Assembly: GCA_009392675.1 (NCBI GenBank)
Contig: VFFY01000081.1
Coordinates: forward strand, 1 to 11,739
Reading direction: 5' to 3'
From: SAR202 cluster bacterium
GTDB taxonomy: Bacteria > Chloroflexota > Dehalococcoidia > Lucifugimonadales > UBA826
Length of the DNA: 11,739 nucleotides
Positions 1 through 7,211 of this stretch are shown piece after piece (position 1 is the first letter of the stretch; each line of letters opens with the position of its first letter). The position numbers and the translations under genes were made by a program. The notes beneath the pieces were generated by a model that was given only the letters and a program-made list of their open reading frames with translations, had not been told where the DNA came from and ran no database searches.

Positions 1-31
1 ACAGATGTAATTCGCAAATAACATAACCTGA

Positions 32-73
32 CGGTGATAATAAACTGACTATCGGTAACAATAAACTGACTAT
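32..73 (+). repeat. 21-bp tandem direct repeat overlapping the start codon of the cation exchanger
   Basis: Two adjacent 21-base units, 32-52 and 53-73, match at 19 of 21 positions and differ only at the fifth and seventh bases (g/a and t/c). The second unit supplies the first two bases of the ATG at 72. The first unit ends in the same ctat but is followed by c, so it has no start codon. Because 21 is a multiple of three, the frame stays open through both units back to a stop at 24-26, with no ATG, GTG or TTG in between. No Shine-Dalgarno sequence is visible in either unit. The repeat could be a recent slippage duplication or a paired binding site; the sequence alone does not decide. Confidence 0.85.
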
Positions 74-1265
74 GAATGATAGAAATAGTCATTCAGCCTC
101 CTGGATCTTATTGGTGGCTTTTGCATGCCTCGGGGTGCCATCGTTTGCGATGGTTTTTGGAGGTCTCCATTTCCATCCAATTTTGGACGCATTCATTTTT
201 GGAATGGGTATTGTGGGCGGCGCATTCTTGATTTCTTGGGCTGCAGAGGCTGCACAGTTAGATATATCGGCATCTTTTGCCATTGCAATACTGGCCTTGA
301 TCGCAATTCTTCCAGAGTATGCTGTGGAAGCTGTGCTAGCTTGGGACGCTGGCCAATCATATGACACTGCTACTGCCATAGTAACGCCAGAAATGGAAAG
401 GGTGGCAGCCAATGTGACTGGGGCAAACCGCCTACTAATTGGACTTGGTTGGTCTGCCGTGATCCTAATATTCTGGATCAAAAGAAGGTCCTCATTAAAC
501 ATGGCAAATACTATGGGGCTTGAAATATTAATGCTATCCGTGGCAACTGCTGTTACTTTTTTAATATTTTTTATGCAGCAGGTACATCTAATAGTTGCTG
601 CTGCCTTGATTGCCTTGTACTTGGTTTATCTTTGGTTAAGTTCAACCAAAGAGTCAGAGGAGCCGGAATTAATGGGCCCCTCCCTAGCGATAGGAGAGCA
701 ATCCAAGGTGGTCAGGAGACTCATTGTATTAGGGCTCTTCGCTTATTCGGCCTTTGTTATCCTCGTCGCAGCAGAACCGTTCGTCCATTCCCTTATTGAT
801 ACTGGCCGTAATTTTGGTATTAGCGACTTCCTCTTGATACAATGGATAGCCCCATTAGCCTCGGAATCGCCTGAAATAATAATAGCTGTCCTATTTAGTC
901 TGAGAGCAAATCCAGTCGCAGGATTAACAACTTTAATATCTGCTGAAGTCAATCAACTCACTTTGTTAGTTGGCAGCATGGTCGGGATTTTCAGTCTATC
1001 TGCTGGAGACTTATTAAGCTTCCCGTTGAATAATATGCAATCCGTGGAATTCTTATTAACGGCTGCTGTATCTCTACTGGGAATTATATTGGTTTTGCCC
1101 CGAGTTATTGGGTGGAAATCAGGAGTTATCTTGTTAGTAATGTTCCTAGCACACCTACCATTTACCGAAACTGATCAGCGCATGTTATTCACCTACGGGT
1201 ATATATCAATCGCGGCAGTCTTAATTGGCTACCAGTTATACAAAAAATATTTGTCTAAAAGTTAG
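72..1265 (+). CDS. CaCA-superfamily sodium/calcium (cation) exchanger-like membrane protein
   Basis: A 397-residue, strongly hydrophobic integral membrane protein with about ten predicted membrane segments in two halves. Each half carries an alpha-repeat-like motif of the Ca2+:cation antiporter superfamily. Half one has ILPEYAVEAV (79-88) followed by ANVTGANRLLIGLGW (113-127). Half two has IAPLASESPEIIIAV (259-273) followed by SAEVNQLTLLVGSM (290-303). Glutamates 82 and 268 sit where the family's ion-coordinating acidic residues usually lie. A charged cytosol-like loop (about 192-217) separates the halves, as in this family. The inferred role is exchange of Na+ or H+ against Ca2+ or another cation across the inner membrane. 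The second halves of both motifs are less canonical than in well-studied exchangers, so substrate specificity is uncertain. The ATG at 72 is the only common start codon between the upstream stop at 24-26 and the first membrane helix, but no clear ribosome-binding site precedes it. The gene converges on the exonuclease gene with a 20-bp gap. Confidence 0.8.
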   Translation: MNDRNSHSASWILLVAFACLGVPSFAMVFGGLHFHPILDAFIFGMGIVGGAFLISWAAEAAQLDISASFAIAILALIAILPEYAVEAVLAWDAGQSYDTATAIVTPEMERVAANVTGANRLLIGLGWSAVILIFWIKRRSSLNMANTMGLEILMLSVATAVTFLIFFMQQVHLIVAAALIALYLVYLWLSSTKESEEPELMGPSLAIGEQSKVVRRLIVLGLFAYSAFVILVAAEPFVHSLIDTGRNFGISDFLLIQWIAPLASESPEIIIAVLFSLRANPVAGLTTLISAEVNQLTLLVGSMVGIFSLSAGDLLSFPLNNMQSVEFLLTAAVSLLGIILVLPRVIGWKSGVILLVMFLAHLPFTETDQRMLFTYGYISIAAVLIGYQLYKKYLSKS

Positions 1266-1285
1266 TCAGTAAATTAGCCCTGACC

Positions 1286-2158
1286 CTACTGCCATTTTTG
1301 AGGCCGGTTTGATAAATTCCCCAAACCCAATTCACGGCACAAAGATGGAAAAAGATTCTTTGAAGCCCCTAGCCATTCTAACTCTTTAAGGGTTTCAGTA
1401 ATTTCCAAATCAGTACGAACTGTAGCGATTTCCCGATATAGGCAGGCTTTCTCCCTATTATCCTCAAGGCTCAAACTTAGAGCTGCCGCCCCTCTTACAG
1501 AGACATCCCAAAGTTCATAAGTATTTGGTATGTACTCTATGTGAATATACCGGTTAAGAAGAGTAGAACTAGATTTCGCGCCCCATCTTGGAATACCAGG
1601 AATATTATCTGCAGTGTCACCGACCAGTCCTAAATAATCGGGTATTGATCTCGGTAAAATACCAAATTTTTCCAGAACACCGGATTCGTTCAGGACAAAA
1701 TTATTTTTCCTGTCTAGACATACGATTTGATCTCCAGAAACCATTTGACATAAATCCTTGTCGGGGGAACAAATGATTACCTGCTGCACTGTGTCCTGCT
1801 TTGAATAGAGTAATGCCGCTGTGGCCAATGCATCGTCGGCTTCATAATCATGCATAGGCCATGACACTATACCAAGCGCATTTACTACCCTCTCAGCTAA
1901 TGGAAATTGCATTTTCAACTCTAAGGGGGTGTCCGACCCATCCTTGTAGGTTGGTAGCAACTCATTTCTAAAAGACTTAATTGAACTGTCAAAGGCAACT
2001 GCTACGTGAGTAACTTCAGGTTGATGTAGTAAAGATACCAAGGTCATTATCAAACCCCTAACAGCTGAAACATGCATTCCGTCAGGTGCTAATCTCTCAG
2101 GTTGCCCAAAATGGGATCGAAATAATTCGTATGTTCCGTCGACCAAATGGACTTTCAT
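1286..2158 (-). CDS. Stand-alone 5'-3' exonuclease / FEN-like nuclease (PIN-like and H3TH domains)
   Basis: A 290-residue protein resembling the N-terminal 5' nuclease domain of DNA polymerase I but without a polymerase part. Metal-binding acidic residues of the FEN family are recognisable: D7 (LVDGTYELFR), D57 (AFDS), E106/D108/D109 (DYEADDALA), D133/D135 (SPDKDL) and D181/D184 (GDTADN). The helix-three-turn-helix element that grips DNA follows as NIPGIPRWGAKSS (185-197). The usual YKA(N/G)R motif after the FD motif reads YKDG (71-74). The YELFR and WGAKS wording fits, from memory, a stand-alone exonuclease family common in Actinobacteria and Chloroflexota rather than PolA itself. The expected role is removal of 5' flaps or RNA primers in replication and repair. 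It lies 29 bp after permease C on the same strand and may be co-transcribed with it. An in-frame stop four bases upstream of the ATG fixes the start. Confidence 0.85.
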   Translation of the reverse strand: MKVHLVDGTYELFRSHFGQPERLAPDGMHVSAVRGLIMTLVSLLHQPEVTHVAVAFDSSIKSFRNELLPTYKDGSDTPLELKMQFPLAERVVNALGIVSWPMHDYEADDALATAALLYSKQDTVQQVIICSPDKDLCQMVSGDQIVCLDRKNNFVLNESGVLEKFGILPRSIPDYLGLVGDTADNIPGIPRWGAKSSSTLLNRYIHIEYIPNTYELWDVSVRGAAALSLSLEDNREKACLYREIATVRTDLEITETLKELEWLGASKNLFPSLCRELGLGNLSNRPQKWQ

Positions 2159-2187
2159 ATCTCACTTCATTTAACGATTTATCATAC

Positions 2188-3126
2188 TCACCTAGTTCTG
2201 GGGTTTAACACATCACCCATAGCATCACCAAACAAATTCCAACACAGGACCAATGACCAAGCTACTATACCGGGAGCAATCAGCATCCACGGAACAACTC
2301 GAAGCGCACTAATACTACCCGCTTCCAATAACATGGTTCCTAAACTAGGTCGCGGCGGCTGTATCCCCAATCCAAGCCAACTCAAAATAATCTCTGTTCC
2401 GATCAAGGTACCCATGCCCATCGAAACCATAACTACGATGGGGCCTATGGCATTGGGTAGGAGATGAATAAATAAAATCCGTGAAGTTGATGCCCCTGTT
2501 GCTTGAGCCGATTCGACATATTGTGAGCTCTTCAGTGACAAAACTTGTCCCCGTACTAAGCGAGCCATCCCAACCCAACTAAATGAGACTAAAGCTAACG
2601 AGATTACTAAATAGTCAGCGACTCCAGATTTCACTACCCCGTCTAACAAGGTATTATCCTCGATCCAACGAACAACATTTAAAATTCTTGGCTTTAAAGT
2701 GGCAGCCAATAAAATAACTAACAAGATATCTGGAAAAGAGGCAAAAAGCTCGCCTATTCTCATTATTATTGAGTCAACCTTGCCTCCATAGTAGCCAGAA
2801 ATCAATCCAAGGGATACCCCTATCAACAATGCCCCTGTGAGAATCGTTACCAAGGTTATTATCACTGTGTTTTGTATCCCCCAAAGGACTCTCGAAAAAA
2901 CATCCCTACCTTTCAGATCAGTCCCAGCTATATGTTCCATTGTGGGACCCTTCCTGATCGATTGGTAATCCTGTTCGTTATATCCATAAGGTGCTATCAA
3001 GGGTGCAAATATACCCAGAAAATAAATAGTCATGATAACAACCAGACATGCAACTGCTATTTTTTTATGGCACAGCCTGGTGAAAGCTCGAGACAAATGA
3101 CCTTTATTACTGATGGAGGTATCCAT
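2188..3126 (-). CDS. Peptide-type ABC transporter permease (DppC/OppC family)
   Basis: A 312-residue inner-membrane permease of the binding-protein-dependent transport family. It has the DppC/OppC hallmarks: a cytoplasmic N-terminal tail, a first membrane helix at about 23-45, then the periplasmic motif GTDLKGRDVFSR (68-79), typical of this subunit. After the core helices comes the EAA loop around 203-225 (YVESAQATGASTSR, then HLLPN), which docks onto the ATPase. Length is close to the usual 280-320 residues. With permease B it would form the channel for di- or oligopeptides, or another solute such as nickel or glycosides that this family also carries. Its ATG shares one base with the TAA of permease B (TAATG on the minus strand), and an AAGG at 3138-3135 lies 8 bases upstream, so translation is probably coupled. 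No ATPase gene follows it in the window. Confidence 0.92.
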   Translation of the reverse strand: MDTSISNKGHLSRAFTRLCHKKIAVACLVVIMTIYFLGIFAPLIAPYGYNEQDYQSIRKGPTMEHIAGTDLKGRDVFSRVLWGIQNTVIITLVTILTGALLIGVSLGLISGYYGGKVDSIIMRIGELFASFPDILLVILLAATLKPRILNVVRWIEDNTLLDGVVKSGVADYLVISLALVSFSWVGMARLVRGQVLSLKSSQYVESAQATGASTSRILFIHLLPNAIGPIVVMVSMGMGTLIGTEIILSWLGLGIQPPRPSLGTMLLEAGSISALRVVPWMLIAPGIVAWSLVLCWNLFGDAMGDVLNPRTR

Positions 3127-4055
3127 TATGAAAACCTTATGCGTGGATCAATTAGGGAGTAGGCGATGTCAGCTAACAAGTTAGCAAGTACAAAGGCAGT
3201 TGATAGTATGAGAGTGAATGCCATTATTACTGGATAGTCTCTGTTAAAAATAGCCTGTATAGCAAAATCTCCTACCCCTGGTATTCCAAGTAATCTTTCA
3301 GTTATGAACCCGGTGGTCAACATACCAGCTAAAGAAAAGGACAGGATAGTTACTACAGGGATGATTGCGTTCCTCAAGACATGTCTTATATCAATATATC
3401 TTTCACTTAAACCTTTTGCTCTTGCAGTTCTGATGAAATCTTGACCAAATACGTCCAAAGTACTAGCCCGCATCAAACGAGCAAGTCCGGCGACTCCAGG
3501 GATTCCCATCGTGATAGCGGGCACTATAATCCTCAAGTCAAAAAATCCTCCCCATCCAGAACATGGCACCAGACTCAATTTCAAACATAAGCCCCATAAA
3601 ACTATTGGAATGCTCACCATAATGGGTATGGACATTAGAACCAAAGTAGAGGCAACAACAGCGGGATCTAACCAGGTTCCTTGTTTATGGGCTATCCAAA
3701 ATCCCAAAGGTAACCCAATAGACAAACTGACAAACATCGCAGCGAGGTTAACTTGAAAAGAAACCCACATCTTAGAGACCAATAAGGAGCCTACAGATCG
3801 GCCCCGATATCTAAGACTTTCCCCGAAGTCTCCCCTAATGGCCCCAGATACGTAGTCAGCGTACTGGACCATAACCGGCCTATCCAGACCCAATGAAGAT
3901 CTTAGCCTTTCTGCGGTCGCCTCGTCATATTTAGTCCCCAACATCACCCTCACGGGATCACCAGGCCCATAGGTTCCGAGAGTGAAGGTAACTGCCGATA
4001 CCATTAATAATAGTACCGGCAACCATAATAACCTTCTAGTTATATATATCCACAT
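3126..4055 (-). CDS. Peptide-type ABC transporter permease (DppB/OppB family)
   Basis: A 309-residue inner-membrane permease. It begins with the classic MWIYITRRLLWLPVLLL first helix and then GPGDPVRVMLG (30-40), the usual DppB/OppB periplasmic start. The sequence LGLDRP and a short amphipathic stretch with GDFGESLRYR (75-84) follow, as is standard for this subunit. The EAA cytoplasmic loop is at about 206-235 (DFIRTARAKGLSERY, then HVLRNAIIP). The characteristic E..LGIPGVG motif is at 253-262. It should pair with permease C to form the transmembrane pore that receives solute from the lipoprotein encoded 84 bp upstream. A GAGG lies three bases before the ATG, which is rather close. It ends in TAA overlapping the ATG of permease C by one base. 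Confidence 0.92.
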   Translation of the reverse strand: MWIYITRRLLWLPVLLLMVSAVTFTLGTYGPGDPVRVMLGTKYDEATAERLRSSLGLDRPVMVQYADYVSGAIRGDFGESLRYRGRSVGSLLVSKMWVSFQVNLAAMFVSLSIGLPLGFWIAHKQGTWLDPAVVASTLVLMSIPIMVSIPIVLWGLCLKLSLVPCSGWGGFFDLRIIVPAITMGIPGVAGLARLMRASTLDVFGQDFIRTARAKGLSERYIDIRHVLRNAIIPVVTILSFSLAGMLTTGFITERLLGIPGVGDFAIQAIFNRDYPVIMAFTLILSTAFVLANLLADIAYSLIDPRIRFS

Positions 4056-4100
4056 ATGCCTCTAAACTTATTCTGAATTTGCTATAGCATAAACGACATC

Positions 4101-4121
4101 AAAAAATTGTAAATAATTTAC
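4101..4121 (-). terminator. Possible weak attenuator hairpin between binding-protein and permease genes
   Basis: On the minus strand, 4121-4109 reads GTAAATTATTTAC, a perfect small inverted repeat (GTAAA, TTA loop, TTTAC). After two A residues it is followed by six T residues (4106-4101). Such an element between an abundant binding protein and its membrane subunits could lower permease transcription. The stem holds only one G-C pair, so it would be very weak and may be chance in AT-rich DNA. Confidence 0.2.
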
Positions 4122-4139
4122 GTACGATCAATGACAAAT

Positions 4140-5861
4140 TTAATCTTGTATATAAACATATCGCATCTTGGATATCGTCATTGGGGTCAGCTCATACCCT
4201 TTCACGTACGGTTTTATTAAAACGTGTCGTTCTCCTGCAAACCACAAAGGAACCCAAGCAGCATCATTAACAATAATTTCCTCTGCCTCTTGGTAAAGAT
4301 TTATGCGCTTCATTAAGTCTGTCTCAACCCTAGCATCCTGGAGCAAAATATCGGCCTTCTGGCTAGAGTATGAGCCGTGGTTATTTTCACTCTCTGAATG
4401 AAATAATATATCCAAGAAATCTTGGGGGTCGGGATAATCAGCCTCCCACCCCAAACCACCAAAAGCTTGGAATTTTTTCTCATCCAAATCTTTAAGATAT
4501 GTAGCCCATTCAACTTGCTGTATCTCTACCTCAACACCCAAGGTTTCCAGCCACATGTTTATTATTACCTCCAGATCTAATCCGGGAGTACCCCCTGTAC
4601 CAGGGACAGTTATTACAATTCTAGGCCTATTTGCTGGATCAGCATATTTTGATTCGGACAAAAGTTTTTTGGCTAAAACAGGATCGTGCCGAAGACCCTC
4701 AAGCCGTTCATTGAACCCAGGGAAGCCCGGTGGCAATATTCCATAAGCAGGAACAACTAAATCTGAATACACTTCCTTTGCTATCAATTCCTTGTCTATC
4801 GCATGGTTTAACGCACGACGAAATTTAAAGTCATCAAAAGGAGGTTCTTGTACATTAAATCCTATGTAGTTAACTGAATATCCGGGGTCGGCGACAACCA
4901 GATCTCCATTAAGTGGATCAGCTGGATCTTTAATCCTCTCCAGATCAAAAAGCCCAACTCCTGTAATATCAATCTCATCATTTTCATACATGGCCATTGA
5001 GGAACCGCCGGCCAAATTCATCTGTATCTTTGCTAGTTTCGCTTTATCGAGGTGGTACAGGTCGTTTCGTTCCAGTATGATCCTTTCTCCAATTTTGTAA
5101 TCGGACAATTTAAATGGCCCAGTCCCATTAGGACTATCGGTCCAGTTAAGACCTCCTTCCGATACATTATTCCTGTCAACAACGTATGCCGTAGGATAGG
5201 TAAGTTTAGCTAAAAAATATGCCTTTGGAGAATCTATCTCTATTCTTAATGTCCTGTCGTCAACCACTTTGACGCCACTTATCTGAGAACTTCTGCCTTC
5301 CAACACATCGTCTACTCCCACTATGTCGCCCAGATATGTTTTGGCCGTAGGGGAAGCAGTATCTGGGTTTACAGCACGTTCCAAAGACCACTTAAAATCC
5401 TCTGCCGTCACTTTAGTCCCATCATGAAACACAGCATTATCACGGATTTTAAATATATAAGTAAGACCGTCATTTGAGATGTCCCAGCTATCTGCGAGAT
5501 CGGGAATCAATCGCAAGTTGATATCAAACCCTACTAACCCGCTAAATATTTCCACGACAACGCCTGCAGATGTGGTATCTGAAGTGAGGTGAGGGTCCAG
5601 TGTTGGCGGATCAGACCAAAGGCGATTAAATACACCAACTGGAGCTTCGGACACATCAGCTAAGGTTTTTACCTCAGTTTTCGCGTCCGCACTTTTCTCC
5701 ATTGTGGGTTCTAGTATCGAATCTCCCGCTCTAGAGGTTTCAGTGGCTGAGTCCAAGTTTCCCGAATCACCAACAGCCTTTCCTATGGCTGTCTGACCAC
5801 ACGCGATCGATCCGATCAAAAGTATCGTCATTAAAAAAACGAGTGTAAAACGGTTAATCAT
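4140..5861 (-). CDS. ABC transporter substrate-binding lipoprotein, family 5 (peptide/oligopeptide type)
   Basis: A 573-residue extracytoplasmic solute-binding protein (SBP_bac_5, DppA/OppA type). It has a basic-hydrophobic signal sequence (INRFTLVFLMTILLIGS) ending in IAC-G, with Cys21 as the likely lipidated residue; the lipobox is imperfect, with Ser instead of Leu at -3. A Ser/Asp/Glu/Thr-rich linker of about 55 residues follows, probably a tether from the membrane. The binding domain then opens with LWSDPPTLDPH, a strong signature for the family, and continues with YIFKIRDNAVFHDGTKVTAEDF. Near the C-terminus, DYPDPQDFLDILFHS is also typical. I chose the ATG at 5861: GAGG at 5870-5867 lies five bases ahead of it. 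A GTG two codons upstream (5867) would sit inside that ribosome-binding site. Its likely partners are the two permeases immediately downstream. The ligand cannot be told from the sequence. Confidence 0.92.
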   Translation of the reverse strand: MINRFTLVFLMTILLIGSIACGQTAIGKAVGDSGNLDSATETSRAGDSILEPTMEKSADAKTEVKTLADVSEAPVGVFNRLWSDPPTLDPHLTSDTTSAGVVVEIFSGLVGFDINLRLIPDLADSWDISNDGLTYIFKIRDNAVFHDGTKVTAEDFKWSLERAVNPDTASPTAKTYLGDIVGVDDVLEGRSSQISGVKVVDDRTLRIEIDSPKAYFLAKLTYPTAYVVDRNNVSEGGLNWTDSPNGTGPFKLSDYKIGERIILERNDLYHLDKAKLAKIQMNLAGGSSMAMYENDEIDITGVGLFDLERIKDPADPLNGDLVVADPGYSVNYIGFNVQEPPFDDFKFRRALNHAIDKELIAKEVYSDLVVPAYGILPPGFPGFNERLEGLRHDPVLAKKLLSESKYADPANRPRIVITVPGTGGTPGLDLEVIINMWLETLGVEVEIQQVEWATYLKDLDEKKFQAFGGLGWEADYPDPQDFLDILFHSESENNHGSYSSQKADILLQDARVETDLMKRINLYQEAEEIIVNDAAWVPLWFAGERHVLIKPYVKGYELTPMTISKMRYVYIQD

Positions 5862-5864
5862 ATA

Positions 5865-5870
5865 CACCTC
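5865..5870 (-). promoter_or_regulatory. Ribosome-binding site that fixes the binding-protein start
   Basis: The minus strand reads GAGGTG at 5870-5865, then TAT, then ATG at 5861. This is a strong match to the anti-Shine-Dalgarno sequence. The alternative GTG start at 5867 is the last part of this element, so it cannot be served by it. Confidence 0.7.
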
Positions 5871-5910
5871 AAAAGCATTTTAGCCTTAAACAAAAAAACA
5901 GGTCTCTTTA

Positions 5911-5940
5911 ATAATAGTGATCTTTCCCGAGTATTAACAA
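5911..5940 (-). promoter_or_regulatory. Candidate sigma-70-type promoter for the transporter genes
   Basis: On the minus strand, TTGTTA (5940-5935) and TATTAT (5916-5911) are separated by 18 bases. They lie about 50 bases upstream of the binding-protein ATG, in the 134-bp gap after prfB. Both hexamers match the consensus at four to five of six positions. In AT-rich DNA such matches occur by chance, but the position suits a promoter separating the transporter operon from prfB. Confidence 0.4.
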
Positions 5941-5995
5941 CGGCAATTTCACTTAGGTATTATCACCTTACCGGAAAATTTGAGCAGTTAAGGGG

Positions 5996-7097
5996 TTACT
6001 CAGAACCCATTTGGAAGGCCAAATATGCTTTTATAAAAACATCCAAATTGCCATCCAAAACTTCATCTGTGGCCGAAGTTTCTACATTGGTTCGATGATC
6101 CTTAACCATCTGATATGGATGCAATACATAGCTACGAATTTGATTACCCCACTCCGCAGAAACATGATCACCTTTCAAATCCGACATTTCTTTATCTTTT
6201 CTCTTTCTTTCTAACTCCGCCAAGCGAGAGGCTAATATTCTCATAGCTATTTCCCTGTTTTGGCGTTGAGATCTTTCATTTTGACATGTTACAACTATGC
6301 CGGTAGGTTCATGAGTGATTCGTATAGCTGTTGAGTTCTTCTGAACATTCTGCCCACCATGACCCCCAGCTCTAAATACATCCACCCTCAAATCATCTGT
6401 ATTAATTTCGACATCGGTACCTTCATCCATTTTTGGGATAACTTCTGCAAGAGCAAATGACGTGTGCCTAGCGTGGTTGTTATCAAATGGGGAAATCCGA
6501 ACGAGCCTATGAACTCCTTTTTCTGCTTTAAGGTGCCCGTATGCATAGTGACCAGTTATTTGTACCACCACACTTTTTATACCAGATTCTTCCCCGTGAG
6601 AAACATCTAAAACTTCACAACCGAACCCCTTCCGATCACACCATCTGGTATACATACGGGTCAACATAGAAGCCCAATCTTGAGAATCAACCCCTCCTGC
6701 TCCCGCATGCAAAGCTAATATGGCATCTCGTTGATCATGTTCACCTGACAGGGTAAGGGTAAATTCCTCCTCTTCAACCTTTTTTTCTATTTGTCCGGTT
6801 TCCAAGCGAATCTCATCCAGAAAGCTTAAATCATTCTCTAATTTTGCTAGTTCCAGCAATTCTAGATTCGTCACTATTTGTTCTTGAAGCCCTTTCCACA
6901 CAGCAATCTGATTATTTAATGTTGCCAATGTTTTCATTTTGGACTGGGCATTGGCAGAATCTCCCCAAAAATTTGGAGCTATCGATTCTTCTTCCAATTC
7001 TTTTATTTTTCGTTCCTTTGAAGGAAGGTCAAAGACGCACCAATAAGTCAGAAACCTTTTCTCTCAGGTCGAACAAAGCAGTTTTCAACTCTTGCAC
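5996..7097 (-). CDS. prfB: Peptide chain release factor 2, with programmed +1 frameshift
   Basis: Class I release factor that recognises UGA and UAA stop codons and triggers peptide release at the ribosome. Frame 0 starts at GTG 7097-7095, eight bases after GGAGG (7110-7106), and runs 22 codons (QELKTALFDLREKVSDLLVRL after the first Met) to CTT followed by in-frame TGA at 7031-7029. Skipping the T at 7031 continues with GAC and gives DLPSKERKIKELEEE and then the rest of the protein, 366 residues in all; E. coli RF2 has 365. Residues 202-204 are the SPF stop-codon recognition motif (ISPFDNN) and 247-249 the catalytic GGQ (GGHGGQNVQKN), which marks this as RF2 rather than RF1. A call starting at TTG 6997 would miss the first 33 residues. 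The coding span is 7097-7032 joined to 7030-5996. It is preceded by priA, 114 bp away. Confidence 0.95.
7028..7034 (-). promoter_or_regulatory. Programmed +1 ribosomal frameshift site of prfB (CTTTGAC)
   Basis: The minus strand reads CTT TGA C at 7034-7028, identical to the well-known RF2 shift heptamer. When RF2 is scarce the in-frame UGA is decoded slowly and the ribosome slips from CUU to UUU, so RF2 limits its own synthesis. A GGTG stands three bases before CTT, the same spacing as the stimulatory internal Shine-Dalgarno in E. coli prfB, although it is a weaker match than AGGGGG. Confidence 0.93.
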
Positions 7098-7105
7098 CAG
7101 GGGTT

Positions 7106-7110
7106 CCTCC
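7106..7110 (-). promoter_or_regulatory. Ribosome-binding site for the GTG start of prfB
   Basis: GGAGG on the minus strand at 7110-7106 lies eight bases ahead of GTG 7097. No ATG is available in frame between this site and the frameshift. This supports a GTG start and a 22-codon first frame. Confidence 0.75.
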
Positions 7111-7149
7111 AAACAGCTCTTGAAAAGCACATGTGAGCACTAGAAGCTA

Positions 7150-7158
7150 ATTATACCA
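7150..7158 (-). promoter_or_regulatory. Candidate extended -10 promoter for prfB
   Basis: The minus strand reads TGGTATAAT at 7158-7150: a perfect TATAAT preceded by the TGn extension, 52 bases before the prfB start. No convincing -35 element lies at the proper distance, which is normal for extended -10 promoters. It would allow prfB to be transcribed independently of priA. Confidence 0.5.
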
Positions 7159-7211
7159 AGCAGTTCGGTCCGATTATTTAATTTAGACACTACCAATGCC
7201 ACCCAAAGTTA

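Noticed and set aside
743..952. Antisense open frame inside the exchanger gene, and similar frames opposite or shifted within every gene
   Set aside because: They lie wholly within well-supported coding sequences, have no recognisable domains and lack convincing ribosome-binding sites.
1266..1285. Bidirectional terminator between the exchanger and exonuclease genes
   Set aside because: The gap is only 20 bases and contains no inverted repeat; any terminator would have to overlap coding sequence.
5940..5995. Terminator after prfB
   Set aside because: Only a four-base GGTA/TACC pairing is visible and no T-run follows it. A T7 run further on (within 5893-5900) has no stem before it.
7098..7211. 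tRNA or small RNA gene between priA and prfB
   Set aside because: No cloverleaf arms or CCA end can be traced; the region is explained by the candidate promoter and leader of prfB.
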